DNA of 17,233 bases, from NCBI GenBank assembly GCA_017537515.1, contig JAFYKO010000067.1:1-17233 (forward strand), written 5' to 3'. Position 1 is the first letter of the stretch, and every line of letters begins with the position of its first letter. The notes under the pieces were generated by a model. The model ran no database searches. It was not told the origin of the DNA and worked only from the letters and a program-made list of their open reading frames with translations. A program made the position numbers and the translations under genes. Below, piece by piece: positions 1-10,500 of the stretch. The stretch comes from Clostridia bacterium (GTDB lineage Bacteria; Bacillota; Clostridia; Christensenellales; UBA1242).

Positions 1-14
1 CCCAAGGACGCATA

Positions 15-45
15 ACACGAGACTCCGTCTCGTGTCGCCCGCCCC
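15..45. repeat. Palindromic repeat element, cut by the left window edge
   Basis: A perfect 9-bp hairpin (arms 15-23 and 27-35, loop TCC) is separated by one base from GCCCGCCCC (37-45). On the minus strand this reads GGGGCGGGC, one base, then a hairpin with loop GGA. The four-way element at 13087 starts with the same GGGGCGGGC, one base, and a 9-bp hairpin with loop GGAT, but its arm sequence is different. It is probably a second, partial member of that family; the other half would lie left of the window. Confidence 0.6.
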
Positions 46-129
46 TCCTCTGCATTTCTCCACACTACAAAAATTTGTTTGTGATTCACATATCCAAGCG
101 AAAGCCTGTAATACAGTATGAAGTTTTAT

Positions 130-185
130 CGGGGCATATTAATAAAAACAGTAATTTCTAATTTCTAATTGCTAATTACTAATTC
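130..185. repeat. Intergenic repeat: GGGCATAT block plus five-copy heptanucleotide array (copy A)
   Basis: A block CGGGGCATATTAATAAAAAC (130-149) is followed by heptads TAATTTC, TAATTTC, TAATTGC, TAATTAC and a partial TAATTC (152-185). A homologous block and array, in the same order and register, sits at 15101-15155. Both lie just beyond the 3' end of a minus-strand gene. A palindrome CTGTAATACAG (106-116) precedes it. Function is unknown; it looks like a dispersed intergenic repeat. Confidence 0.7.
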
Positions 186-216
186 ATTCCGCCCCTCCCC
201 GTTGGGAGGCGGAATG
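185..216. repeat. GC-rich inverted repeat
   Basis: CATTCCGCC (185-193) pairs with GGCGGAATG (208-216), and the stem continues inward with TCCC/GGGA around loop CGTT, leaving a two-base CC bulge. It gives about 13 paired bases. It abuts the terminator at 217-240 and lies downstream of it for minus-strand transcription, so it may be a second 3'-end hairpin or another member of the local palindrome collection. Confidence 0.6.
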
Positions 217-240
217 AAAAAAAGCCTATTCAGGCTTTTT
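217..240 (-). terminator. Intrinsic terminator of the 226-1260 gene
   Basis: A-run, GCCT (224-227), loop ATTC, AGGC (232-235), T-run: read on the minus strand this is a hairpin AGCCT/AGGCT extended by A:T pairs and followed by seven T. The A and T runs on both sides allow bidirectional action. The TAG stop codon (226-228) lies inside the hairpin. Confidence 0.8.
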
Positions 241-1260
241 ATCATTATTATTGTCGTCGATTAGGTGTTTGTATTTCTCCTCAATTTCTTTTTTGAGTTT
301 CTCGTATTCTTCTGAGCCCTTTCCCGACTCCATACGCTTTTCTTCTTCGATTATTTTATCATAGTCATAATCTTCGCCGAAAAACCCGTGGGCCCCGAGT
401 AGGTCAAAAACTTGCCTTTCAACTTTTTGATAACTCTTTTCCTTTTTGTAGGCAATAATGCTAAACACTATCGCAAACAAGGCTGTAAGCACAAGGGCAA
501 GCACATACCACGCAACCACATTTGGGCGTGTCTGCCAGATTTTTATAGTCGCATCATCGGTTGATGTGAATGTCCAAGTGTGATAATAAATTGAGTTCCG
601 AGAATCCACACTCATAGGCTGATTCGCATTTGAGTGCAGTCTTTTTGAGGTTGTTGCATAGCTGTAATTAAACGTCGCCGGCATAGCTTCTGAAAGGGCT
701 ATTGGGTTGTAACCTTTAAGCACAAGGCCCGCTTCAAGCTTGGCTGAAATTATGTCAAACATATATGCCCGCTCTGAATTGAATGGGTACTTCGCAAGCC
801 GAAGATTCATAATGTTGTATGTTGTTGTCGTGAAGAGCTCGGTTTCTGTCTTTTTTACTACGCTATCCAAAACATCACCGCAAAGAAGATTCCACACCGC
901 TTGACTTGAAAAACTCACATAGATTGAAAACTCTCCGTTGTTGACGTGGTTGCCAATCCCAATATGTTTTTTTTCAATGTCTTCTTTTTGTGCCTCGCTT
1001 AAATCCGGATTTGCTTCAATCTCTCCGCAGATAAGCCCTTTGAGAGATGTAACAATCACGTCTTGAAGTTCGGCGAGGTCTGTTTCAAGTTCGGTTATTG
1101 TCTTTCCGAATGCGTCGGCGGTTTCTTGGGTGTAGTTGTAAGTAACCATTTCAACAACCTTCCCAGTTGGATAGGTGATTGACCCAATGGCAACCGATGA
1201 GAACCCCGAAGAAATTGTCCAAAAGCCCACCATAATCAGGGCAAGAAAAAGTTTTTTCAT
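226..1260 (-). CDS. Unrecognised secreted protein with one C-terminal membrane segment (344 aa)
   Basis: Not a family I recognise. The start at 1260 gives a classic signal peptide (MKKLFLALIMVGFW, then a polar region with likely cleavage near residue 20-25) and an AAAGGA ribosome binding site about 6 nt upstream. An in-frame TTG at 1308 lies inside a terminator hairpin and is rejected. Residues about 25-245 form an extracytoplasmic domain rich in Ser, Thr and Tyr with only two cysteines (about 78 and 127), which could form a disulfide. A hydrophobic helix (about 247-271, WYVLALVLTALFAIVFSIIA) precedes a basic stop-transfer (YKKEK) and a charged cytoplasmic tail of about 70 residues with a predicted helical, coiled-coil-like Glu/Lys stretch. 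Topology is thus type I: outside domain, inside tail. It lies downstream of the giant lipoprotein on the same strand but has its own promoter. A surface role alongside that lipoprotein is inference only. Confidence 0.85.
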   Translation of the reverse strand: MKKLFLALIMVGFWTISSGFSSVAIGSITYPTGKVVEMVTYNYTQETADAFGKTITELETDLAELQDVIVTSLKGLICGEIEANPDLSEAQKEDIEKKHIGIGNHVNNGEFSIYVSFSSQAVWNLLCGDVLDSVVKKTETELFTTTTYNIMNLRLAKYPFNSERAYMFDIISAKLEAGLVLKGYNPIALSEAMPATFNYSYATTSKRLHSNANQPMSVDSRNSIYYHTWTFTSTDDATIKIWQTRPNVVAWYVLALVLTALFAIVFSIIAYKKEKSYQKVERQVFDLLGAHGFFGEDYDYDKIIEEEKRMESGKGSEEYEKLKKEIEEKYKHLIDDNNNDKKPE

Positions 1261-1296
1261 AATGTCCTTTTTTTTAAGAATATGTTTTATTTTTTG

Positions 1297-1338
1297 AAAA
1301 AAGCACAAAACTTTAGGAGCGAGCCTAAAGCGTTGTGC
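1297..1338 (-). terminator. Intrinsic terminator or attenuator in the leader of the 226-1260 gene
   Basis: On the minus strand GCACAA + CTTTAGG (1338-1324) pairs with CCTAAAG + TTGTGC (1317-1303) around a six-base loop, with a small internal loop containing a possible G.U pair. Six T follow at once (1302-1297). This is a full intrinsic terminator only about 37 nt before the start codon and downstream of the predicted promoter at 1401-1429. It may attenuate the downstream gene, end a small RNA, or stop transcripts running on from the giant gene, which has no strong terminator of its own. Confidence 0.75.
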
Positions 1339-1398
1339 TCAAGTGATTGACATAAAGTGCAAAGTGTAGAAGATGATTTCTTTATGTCTATCACGAGC
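1337..1398 (-). promoter_or_regulatory. Long 5' leader hairpin upstream of the 226-1260 gene
   Basis: Arms 1337-1357 and 1380-1398 pair over 18 bases: a perfect core GACATAAAG/CTTTATGTC, one A.A mismatch, GTGAT/ATCAC, a two-base bulge, then GCTC/GAGC. The outer arm begins at the predicted transcription start (about 1394). The RNA would therefore open with this hairpin and run directly into the terminator at 1338-1297, giving a structured leader of about 95-100 nt. Confidence 0.65.
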
Positions 1399-1400
1399 AT

Positions 1401-1429
1401 ATAATAACATATATTTTTCTAAATTGCAA
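1401..1429 (-). promoter_or_regulatory. Promoter for the 226-1260 gene
   Basis: Minus-strand -35 TTGCAA (1429-1424), a 17-bp spacer and -10 TATTAT (1406-1401). The predicted start is near 1394. The same -35 hexamer and spacing are used by the proS promoter. Confidence 0.7.
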
Positions 1430-1484
1430 GAGCTTTTTCAAGATTTGTTCAAAATTTTTTAGATTTTTTTCAAATTTTTCAAAA

Positions 1485-1521
1485 TTCGACACATTTCGAC
1501 GATTTTCGATGTTTTTCGACA
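1485..1521. promoter_or_regulatory. Four TTCGAC/T boxes at exact 10-bp spacing (Spo0A-box-like)
   Basis: TTCGAC at 1485, 1495 and 1515 and TTCGAT at 1505 are in perfect 10-bp phase. The first and last read TTCGACA, identical to the known Spo0A box (complement TGTCGAA). Head-to-tail 0A boxes spaced 10 bp are established for Spo0A targets such as abrB. The cluster is about 56 bp beyond the -35 of the 226-1260 gene. That Spo0A binds here is inference. Confidence 0.5.
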
Positions 1522-1599
1522 AGGTATTAAGGAGTTTGCAATAGGATTATTTTAAGTTTGTTATGTTTGAATGCAAATTTTCCCAAGTCTTGAAGATTT

Positions 1600-4500
1600 T
1601 TAGGTCAAATTTTGTTCCCACTTGAAGATTGGAGCGTCGCTTCCGTTGACAAAAACGAGTCCGCTGGCATTAAGTGCTGAGATAAGTGCAATTTGTGTAA
1701 GCCCGCTTGCATCTTTTGCAAAGTTTGAAAGTGAGGTGTTATTGCTGATGTAAGGGGTTTTGAAATAATAGTTTTGATATGCTGAACTGCTGAATGAACT
1801 GTTGAATTTACCAAACAATGTTCCTCCAACATAATTTGAGTTGATTTGAGTGGCACTTGAAGTTGAGAATGAGTTTGAGATGTTATAGTTGTAAGAATAT
1901 CCCACAAGCCCACCAACTGCAACGTTGTTTGTTGAAGCGGTTGCAAATGCAAGACTTCCTTTATTGTAACAGCTTGTAAGAGAACCGAGTGTATCATTCA
2001 TACCAACAACTCCGCCCGCCATAACACGAGGGTTTGCACTGCTTGTAGTGATTGAAATGCTTGCTTTGTTGTAGGCTTGGACTACACTTCCGTTACTGTA
2101 AGCACTTACGCCACCAACCCAAACATCTGTGCCGACTGCGTCAATGCTTGCATTGTTTCCGCAGTAAGAAATACTTGCATTCATATTGTTCTTACCGACA
2201 ATTCCGCCAATATAAAGTGATGAAATTGGGTTTGAAACAACGCCGTCAGCCCTAGTCGAGATTGTAGCGGTGCTTTCTGCTATTGCATATTCAACTTTTG
2301 CATAGTTTATTCCAACGATACCGCCAAGGGTTAGGCTTGAAAGTCCGATTGTAAACTCTCCTTGTGCATTTTTAAGGGTAAGTGATGATAGGCGAACATT
2401 TGTGATAAGTCCATAGTTTTCAGCCACAACACCGCCTGCAACTTGACTTGCGTTTGTGATTGAATTGAAGTCTATTGTTGCCTTAACTTTGAGGTTTTTC
2501 ACAATACCGCTTGCCTCAACTTGTCTAAACAACCCGAGCTTATCGCCGTCATAAAGTGCTGTGATGCTGTAAGTTACTGTAAATCCTTGTCCGTCAAGAG
2601 TGTTTGCAAAGCCTTTGAAGTCAACAAAGCCTTGAGACTCAATTCTTTCTCCAATCATATTCTTGACTCCCGCAATATTGCCTTGAAGTGCAAATGTAAG
2701 TGTTGTGCTTTCGTCTTGAATCTTAACATTAACTTCAGTGGTTTTGTCCATATATACAACCGTATAAGAGTTAAGATATTCATATTTTGCAAGGCGTTTG
2801 TTGAGGTTGTCGAAGTTTGCAGAGTTGACTTTAAGTGGGTTTGCACTTGAACCGTAAGCGTTTTGTTTGAGGAATGTTATTCTTGTTTGAGAAGTGGTCT
2901 TATCAAACAATTCAGAGGTTTCCGCAAAGAGGTTAAGGCTTGCACCAAAGAGGTTGTTTTCAAATGTTGTTTCGCATTCTGTGTAGAAGCTCATAAGTGT
3001 TTGCTCTGCACCCGGATTGAGTGAAACAGCAACTGCCACTTTATGTGTATAGCCTACAACCACTGGGCTGAACACTATGCAAGGTGTGTTTTTGCCACTA
3101 ATTTGCTTAACTTCATAATACTCTTTTCCATACTGCACGCCTGAGGCGATGTTGTAATAGTATGTCGCAACAAGGTTTTCACCGCTGTAAATTTCATCTT
3201 TAACCACATAGCCAAACGCAAGTGCGTTTTCTCCGGTTGAGTTCTTGTCTTGGAATTGAACTGCCCAATAGAATTCGCCTTTTGCTTCATCGAAGTAAAC
3301 TGCGTCGAGGGCGTTTGGAGTTGCGTATTCAAATGATTCAGACCAATTTGATTTGAGGTATTTTGAATTTCCAAGAGGCACAACTTGAATGCTGTATGTC
3401 ATAGTCTTGATACCTCTGCCCATAGCGTTAATATCTATGGTTGCTTTTCCGTTTGCGTATTTAACAACGCTGTTGTAGTTTGAATCCGTTGTGAGAACAT
3501 ACTTAAATTCACTGCTGTCGTTTGCTTTGTATTTGATGTTAAATCCAGTTTGAATTCCTGATTGTGGATAGTCAAACTCGATGAAGTTTCCAGTCTCGCC
3601 CGAATAGGTGTTTATCTCAACATTTGGTGCTGGGATTTTTCCGAAACTGATTGCGTTTGAATAGATGTCGACGAGTTGTGCATAGCCACTAAACACTGAA
3701 TTTTCTTGATATGTCTTGATTTTTGCCTTGTAAACCAATTCTTGAGAGTTTACAATCTCTTCATCGGTCCACCAAGCTTTTTCTGTAAGTTGATATTCTT
3801 TGACAACTGCATTGTTTGAAGCAAGGAAGATTTGCACGAAGTATTGCAAGCTTTCTGCCGAATTCCAAACAAGTTCACCGTTTTGTATCCTAATATTTGT
3901 TGGAGGAGTTGCCTTTTTGAAGTTGAGTTCAAAAGGCGTTCCAAGAAGTTGATAATAACTTTGTCCGTTGTGTGAAATCATTGCATTTGTGAGGTAGTCT
4001 TTTGTGCTGTTTTCAAAGTAAAGATAAGGTTGAAGCATAAGCACATAACTTCCCGCAGTGCCATAGTTTGTAAAGTCAAAATAGAAGTTTCCTGCGTCAT
4101 CAATTTGTTGTGAAATTATTTGAGAGGTAAGCTCTGTTGAATATATATCCTCAACATCCTTGTTTAGGGCAAGGCGATAACCAATAGTCTTTATAAGGTC
4201 GCCTTCTGGGTTAACTGAGCCGTCATTTCCAAGTGGAATCCATTTGAGGTATCCATCTTCAACAAACACTCCGTCAACTGCACTAAGCATATGCCCTTTG
4301 ATGCCGATGTCGTTGTTTATTTTTGAAGACATAAAGTAATTCTCGCCCTCTTTCATAAGGTTGTTGTTTGAACCGAGAGCCCTGAAACAGAATGTGTTGA
4401 ATCCTTCGTCTTCTGCTTCATAAGTTGTTGCATCTGGTTTGTTTACAACGTAGTATGACTCAGTTTCTGGGATATCCACGATAAACCCAAGTGCGTTTGT

Positions 4501-7500
4501 GATTTTTTGCCATTCAAATTGCCCAAACTTATTGACGCTGACATCCATTGTGCCAAGCTTTGTCAAACTACATTCAAACACTTTTCCAGAAATCACATAA
4601 ACATTGTCGCCGTCGTCGTTTTGGGTGATAGACCCAAGGGCCCTAAGGGCAAGGCTGTATCTTGTTGAAGGTGTGAGTTCGTCGCCAATCCAACTTGTTT
4701 CGGCTTGAACAATTCTGTTTGTGTTTATGCTGTCTTTTGTGATAACTTCATACTCTTTCGAAGCCACAAGGCTGTTCCAGTTGAGTGTGCCATTCTTCAT
4801 ATAAGGTGTAAGCTGTGGAAGAACGGTTACGTCAAGGACATTAGACTTTTTGCCAATAACAACATTGGTTGAGTCGCCCGCAGAAACCACAAATATCTTT
4901 GTCATTTTTGGAAGAAGAATCTCTTCATCGACAAGGTCAGAAAGGTTTGCCATAAGTTGCCCGTCAGTGCCCGTTGGGAGGCCTTCGGTTCTTAGAAGCT
5001 CGAAGCGGTTGCCGTAATTGTCTTCTGCATATATTATATATACAGTATTATTAGAAGTAGTATTACTATCTATAATAGCCTCGTAGGTTGGAACTGGGAT
5101 GTTGACTGAATTCCAAACAAGCATAAAGTCGCCTTCAACTTCTGTTATATGCACTTCTGTTGGTGCAAATGGAATGTAGATTGTTTGAAGTTCTGTGAAG
5201 TTTGAAGAAAGCCAGTCCATTGTGTTTCCGTTTTGGCAAAGAGAGAGGTTGTATTCTCCGGCTGGGATAACTGCTGTTTGCGTGCTGAGTTCTTCAAAAA
5301 GTGTTCTTATGGTTGGATAACCAAACTCGCCTTTTTCTGCGAAGCTGAGAATACTCACAAGGCTTGCATTTTCAAAGAGGTTTTTGAGGTGTCTGATGTA
5401 ATACCCCATAAATTCATTTTCGCTTGCATAAACTCTGTTTGAACCGGTGTATAACGCCTTGCTTGAAGTGTAAGAAATTGGGAATTTGCTTTGCACTTCA
5501 GAGAGTGCAGTTTTTGCAAGGTTTACGATTGTGTTGAAGTTTTCAAGTTGCGATTGAGTGAATTTAAGCAAGTATTCTCCACCAATCTCAAATTCGTAAT
5601 TCACGTTTGTGTAAGTGTTTGTAAGAGAAATTGTAAAGTCAGAGAGATTGAAACCTGTGTAAGGTGAGAAAATCATACTGCTTGAATTGAATACGCTTGC
5701 AAGATAGTTTTCAAAAGCTGAGAAGTTTTCTCTTGAAGGGTTTGATTTCATATTTGAAAGAATGCTTTCAAAGGCTGATTGATTGAATGTATCAAGCGAA
5801 CTCACTCCATCACCAAACATCAATGCTCCGTCAAACACAGAAAGTGTGTCTGGTATTTGCATTTTTTGGAGGTTGATTGCATCGGCGTATTTGTCATTTC
5901 CGATTGCGAATGAGTGCATATACCTTGCCTCTGGGCTGAACAATACATCCATATCTGATGAGACTGCAATAACTCGAACGTCAAGAGAGACACTCTCATT
6001 GCCTCCAAACTCGCTTGGAACAACAAGGAAGTTATCTCGAAGGAGTGTATCGCCGTCCTTCTTGTATTGATTTCCGTTGATGTAGAGATAATATCCGTCG
6101 GCTCTGTCAATGCTTGTCCACTCGATTGTGTCAACATTGACTGAGATAACTGGTTCTGCCAAAATGTAGAAGTCTTTTGATTTTGTAAATGTTGAGGTCA
6201 GGAAGTAGAATCCACCGCTTTCAATATCCGAACTTCCAATAGAAGCAAAGTTGTAAGCCAAGTATCCCCCGCCCATAAGAACAGAGATTGAGAAGGTTAC
6301 TTTTGCTCTATTTGTAAGTTGATTTTGAAGCATAAGGGATTGATATTGCCCGTTGCTTTCAAGAAGCACGCCATACGCACCCGCACTTGCATACAAACGG
6401 AATTGTTTTTTGCTGAGGTCTCCATTTGCGTTTTCAAGAGTGAGAGATATGTCCTCTTTTGCGTTTGCGTTTTCAAGAAGTTTGATTTTGATTGGGTTTT
6501 CGTTGTAGTCGCTGTAAAGCACTTTACTGCTTGAACTCATTGCACGTATTGAAACTGTGTAGAGTGTGTCTGTCTTAACGCTAGAAGAAGTGAAGTTTGC
6601 AACCATTTGAGTTTCACTTGTGAAGTTTAGGGCATTTGAAAAGTCTGAAAGTCTTACAGTGAATGAACTTGTCCCGTTGTCAAATTTTGCGATATAGTAT
6701 GTTGCACCTGGCACTACGTCAAAACACAAGAATCCAAGATGTGTTTTGAGGTTGTTTGTCGCCATAAGTTTTGTAAATGTTTGGTCGCTCACAAGAAAAG
6801 CACTGTCGAGAATAACCGAACTTGAAATTCCCTCCGTTGTGATGTTTCCAAGAGCCTTGATGTTGAGGTTTATTTGTCCACTTGAAAGCCCGTCCAAGAT
6901 TCCTTTAAGTTCGCTTGTAAAGACCTTCCCTTTGCTTTGCCAGAATTTGTGGAGACCTGTATTTTCTCCGTCAACTGCACGCACAAGATATGCACTTGTG
7001 TTTGTACTTCCACTGCTTGACCAGCTAAGCACACCGCTTGCAGACTTAAAGTTTGCGATACTGCTTTGTGTTGTGAAAGTTATGGTTGTTGTTGGCGAGT
7101 TGAAGTAATCCCCACCGCTTGCATTTGAAGAGATGTAAAGTGTTTTTTGACCCGCACTTGTTCCGTTTAAGAACGCTTCGAATTCGTCATAAATTTCAAA
7201 ACTTTCTGTGTTTTCTTGACTTGTGAGGCTTGTGCTTCCAATCTTAAATGTATAAGAAGTTGCAAGTGGTTCGCCCTTAAACTCTAAGAAAGTCTTACTG
7301 CTAAGATATTCCAAAACATCCACATCACTGCTGTAATTGTCTGTGTTTGTGAGGGTTTCACGCACAAATTCAATTTCCTTTGGTGCTTCAAGTCTTGTTG
7401 CAGTGTGGGTGCCGATATCACTTGAAACGACGTTCAAAACACCGCTTTTGGGCTTAGATTGGAAAGCAAAGTCATACTCTCCACTCGTCCAAGTGTTTGG

Positions 7501-10500
7501 ATAATAATACGAATATCCCGTCATATCATAGTTTGAAAGAATGCTAACGCTACCGCTAGTGATATTCACATAATTTTTTGCAAGGCTTGAAACAACTGCG
7601 TTGTTTGATTCTACAACCACATCGCCGTCAGTGAAAGCAAGGCTCATAAAGTTTGGCTGAATGTCGATTGTTGGAGTGCTGAGTTTGTAGGCAAAAACTC
7701 TGAAAGATGCACTGTTGAGGACAAGTGTTCCATCCCAAGTCCCAACGGCAGGTCCGCCCGCATTTCCATAAACACGAATGTCAAACGCAAATTCGCCGAC
7801 AGCAAGCGGATTTGAAAGATAAGCATCCAAAATATCGCTGTGGGTTGAAAGTGTTTTGTCGAGTTCTACGCTGTGTGTGTTTCCTTGATAACCATTTGGG
7901 GTTGACGCAAGCACTTCAAAATAATAGCCAGTGAAGTATGCTGTTTCGCTTGAAGGTGTGAAGTGTGCGACTCCCTCAGCGTCGATGTAGGCGTTGTTTA
8001 TGCTGTTAAGTCTTACAATCTGAATTGCGTTTGAAGGTTTTGAGGTGAGAAAGTTGTCATTTGCTCTTGCAACAACCTTGATTTCGTATTTCCCCGCATT
8101 GCCAAATTGTTGTTCGAGTGTGATTGAGTTTGAAGTTAGGGGTAAATCGCTTTCAAGCATAACCCCGTTGATGTAGAGTTCATAATAATCCGCATTTGCA
8201 ACCGCATCCCAAGAGATATTAACGTTTTCTTGGGTTACAAACCCTGTTGCTTCGTGTGCTGGACCCGCAACTTGTGCGGTTACGTTTTGTGGGCTTGAAA
8301 GTCTTGCGTCAATACCAAATGCTGTTGTGTTTGATTGGGTGAAGTTTTGGCTGTTTGCACTTTCGCCCGAAGACTTAACAAACGCATTAACAGTGAAAGG
8401 TGCTTCGAAGTTTTCTGGGATAGTGTAAGCCGATGTATATTTTTGAAGAGCGACAAGCGTTTTGCTTGTGTCTTTGATTTCAAACCAAATTTCCGCAAAG
8501 TCATAAAGGCTTGAATCTGCCGAACTTATTTGAATTTGGTTTTCAACGATACTTATTGTAGGGGCCAAAAACTTGTAGGCTGAAATTTTAAGTTTTTCGC
8601 TTGTGAGAGTGGTTGTTTTGTTTCCGATAAGAGTTATTTGAAGTCCAAAAGCCCCATCGTTAAATGCACTTAGAAATGCGTCTTGAGAGATGTCGATATT
8701 TCTTGCTGAAATATCTTTAATGGTGCTATTTGTGGTGCCATTTGCATCCAAGATTTCAAGAGTGAACGTAAACTCCCCTGCATAGTTGTTTGCAAAACTG
8801 TTTACGCCATAAGTTGTGTAGTATTCCCCGCTGATTGCGAGTGCTGTTGCTTTGTCAAGTCTTGCAATTTGAGTGCCACTAGAAATGCTACTGCTTATCT
8901 TCTGCTCTGCTGTTGCTTGAATCTTGACTGTATAAGAACCTGCAGAGTTAAAGTCTGTTGTCGTTTCGAAAGTGGTGCCGGTTATGTCAAAGTATGTTTG
9001 AACTTCCCCGTTTGGAAGAGTGATAAAAATGTTATATTTTTCTGCAAGGGCCACTGCTGTCCAAGAAATTTGGATGGTTGTCTGTGCTTCGTCAAGGGCC
9101 ACGATTTCTGGAGCGGTTGGGGTTTCGAGTTTGATTATTTCCTCAGAATTACCGAAATTACTGCTCACGAAAATCACGCCAAATGTTTTTGAATAGGTTT
9201 GCAAGGTTTTGTTGAGGGTCGCTTTAACTTTTACGTCATAATCCCCCGCTTCTGAGAATGTTGTTGTGAGTCTTGAATCACTGAGGCTTATGAAATTGTC
9301 TGAAATATCACTTGCAAACACTTGCCACTGCCCGTCGTTGTAGGCGTATTCGAGGTTGTAGGCAAAATCAACGCCCGCTGGCACGCTTGCCATATCCCAA
9401 GTCAAACTCTCTGCACTTTTCACGCAGTCAACAGGGCTTGTCTTTTGGAAAGTGAAAACACTTTCATCGCTGTTTAAGAAATAGTGATTTCCGCTTATTT
9501 CACTTACGAGGTTTTTGCCGATAAGTTTAACGGTTATTGTCATAACCCCACTTGAATTTAGGTCTTCAAGGGAAAACTGTGTTTGAAGTCCGCTGTAAGT
9601 TAAATCTCCACTCACTTCGAGGCTTCTCACACCATCAAGTCCAAGGCTACTCCCGTTTTGGTCGCCCACAAACTTGAAGACAGATATATGATTCCCGCTT
9701 GCGTCAACCTCTGAGGTTTCTTGCACTGACACAAAGTCAACGCTGGCAAGTTTTGTGAGTGTTGCACTGGTTTTGTCGCCGTCAAGGGTTTTTGAACTTG
9801 TTGCATAAGCCGAGCATTCATAATCCCCCACGCCCGCAAAGTTTGAAAGCGGGATTTCAAGGCCATAGTTTCTTCCTTCTTCGGCTGTCGCAAGAAGGCA
9901 ATCTTCGGCATTAAGGGTCATTGCAGAGGTGCCGGAGTTTGGAGCGGTCATTTCAAATATGAATTTTGGAACGTATCCCAAAATTCCGTCCGCTGGTGCA
10001 TAATTCCACAAGAATTTGATTGTGCTGTCGCCCGCAAGAATCAACATATCTTCAATGTCATTTTCTTTTACGACATCAAAACTTAATGTATTGTCTGAAC
10101 TAAGGAATAAAACAGAATTGTTTTCAGTTATGCTTGTCCAGTTTGGGTTTTTGGCAACTTCTTTAACATAGAATGTAAATGCGTTTTGGATTGCTATTGT
10201 CTTTGTGGTTTCAGTTATTGTTTGAACAGAAGAGTAGACTCCGCCTTCACTTGTATAGTATTCAAAAGCCACATAATCAGGGAATAGGTCTTTGTCAAGT
10301 GAAGTCCAAGTGAACACGTTTCCGCTTTCTGTAATTTCAAGGTCAAGGCCTGTTGCTGATTGAAGTTTTGAAACTGAGAATGTAAGCGAATCAGAGTTGA
10401 TGTAGTATTTTGAAAGACTGCTGTCAAAGATTCCTTCAAAATACACTTCAAAATTCTTGCTTTCGCCTTCGTTTAGGGTGAGTTCAAATGTTTTTGAAGT

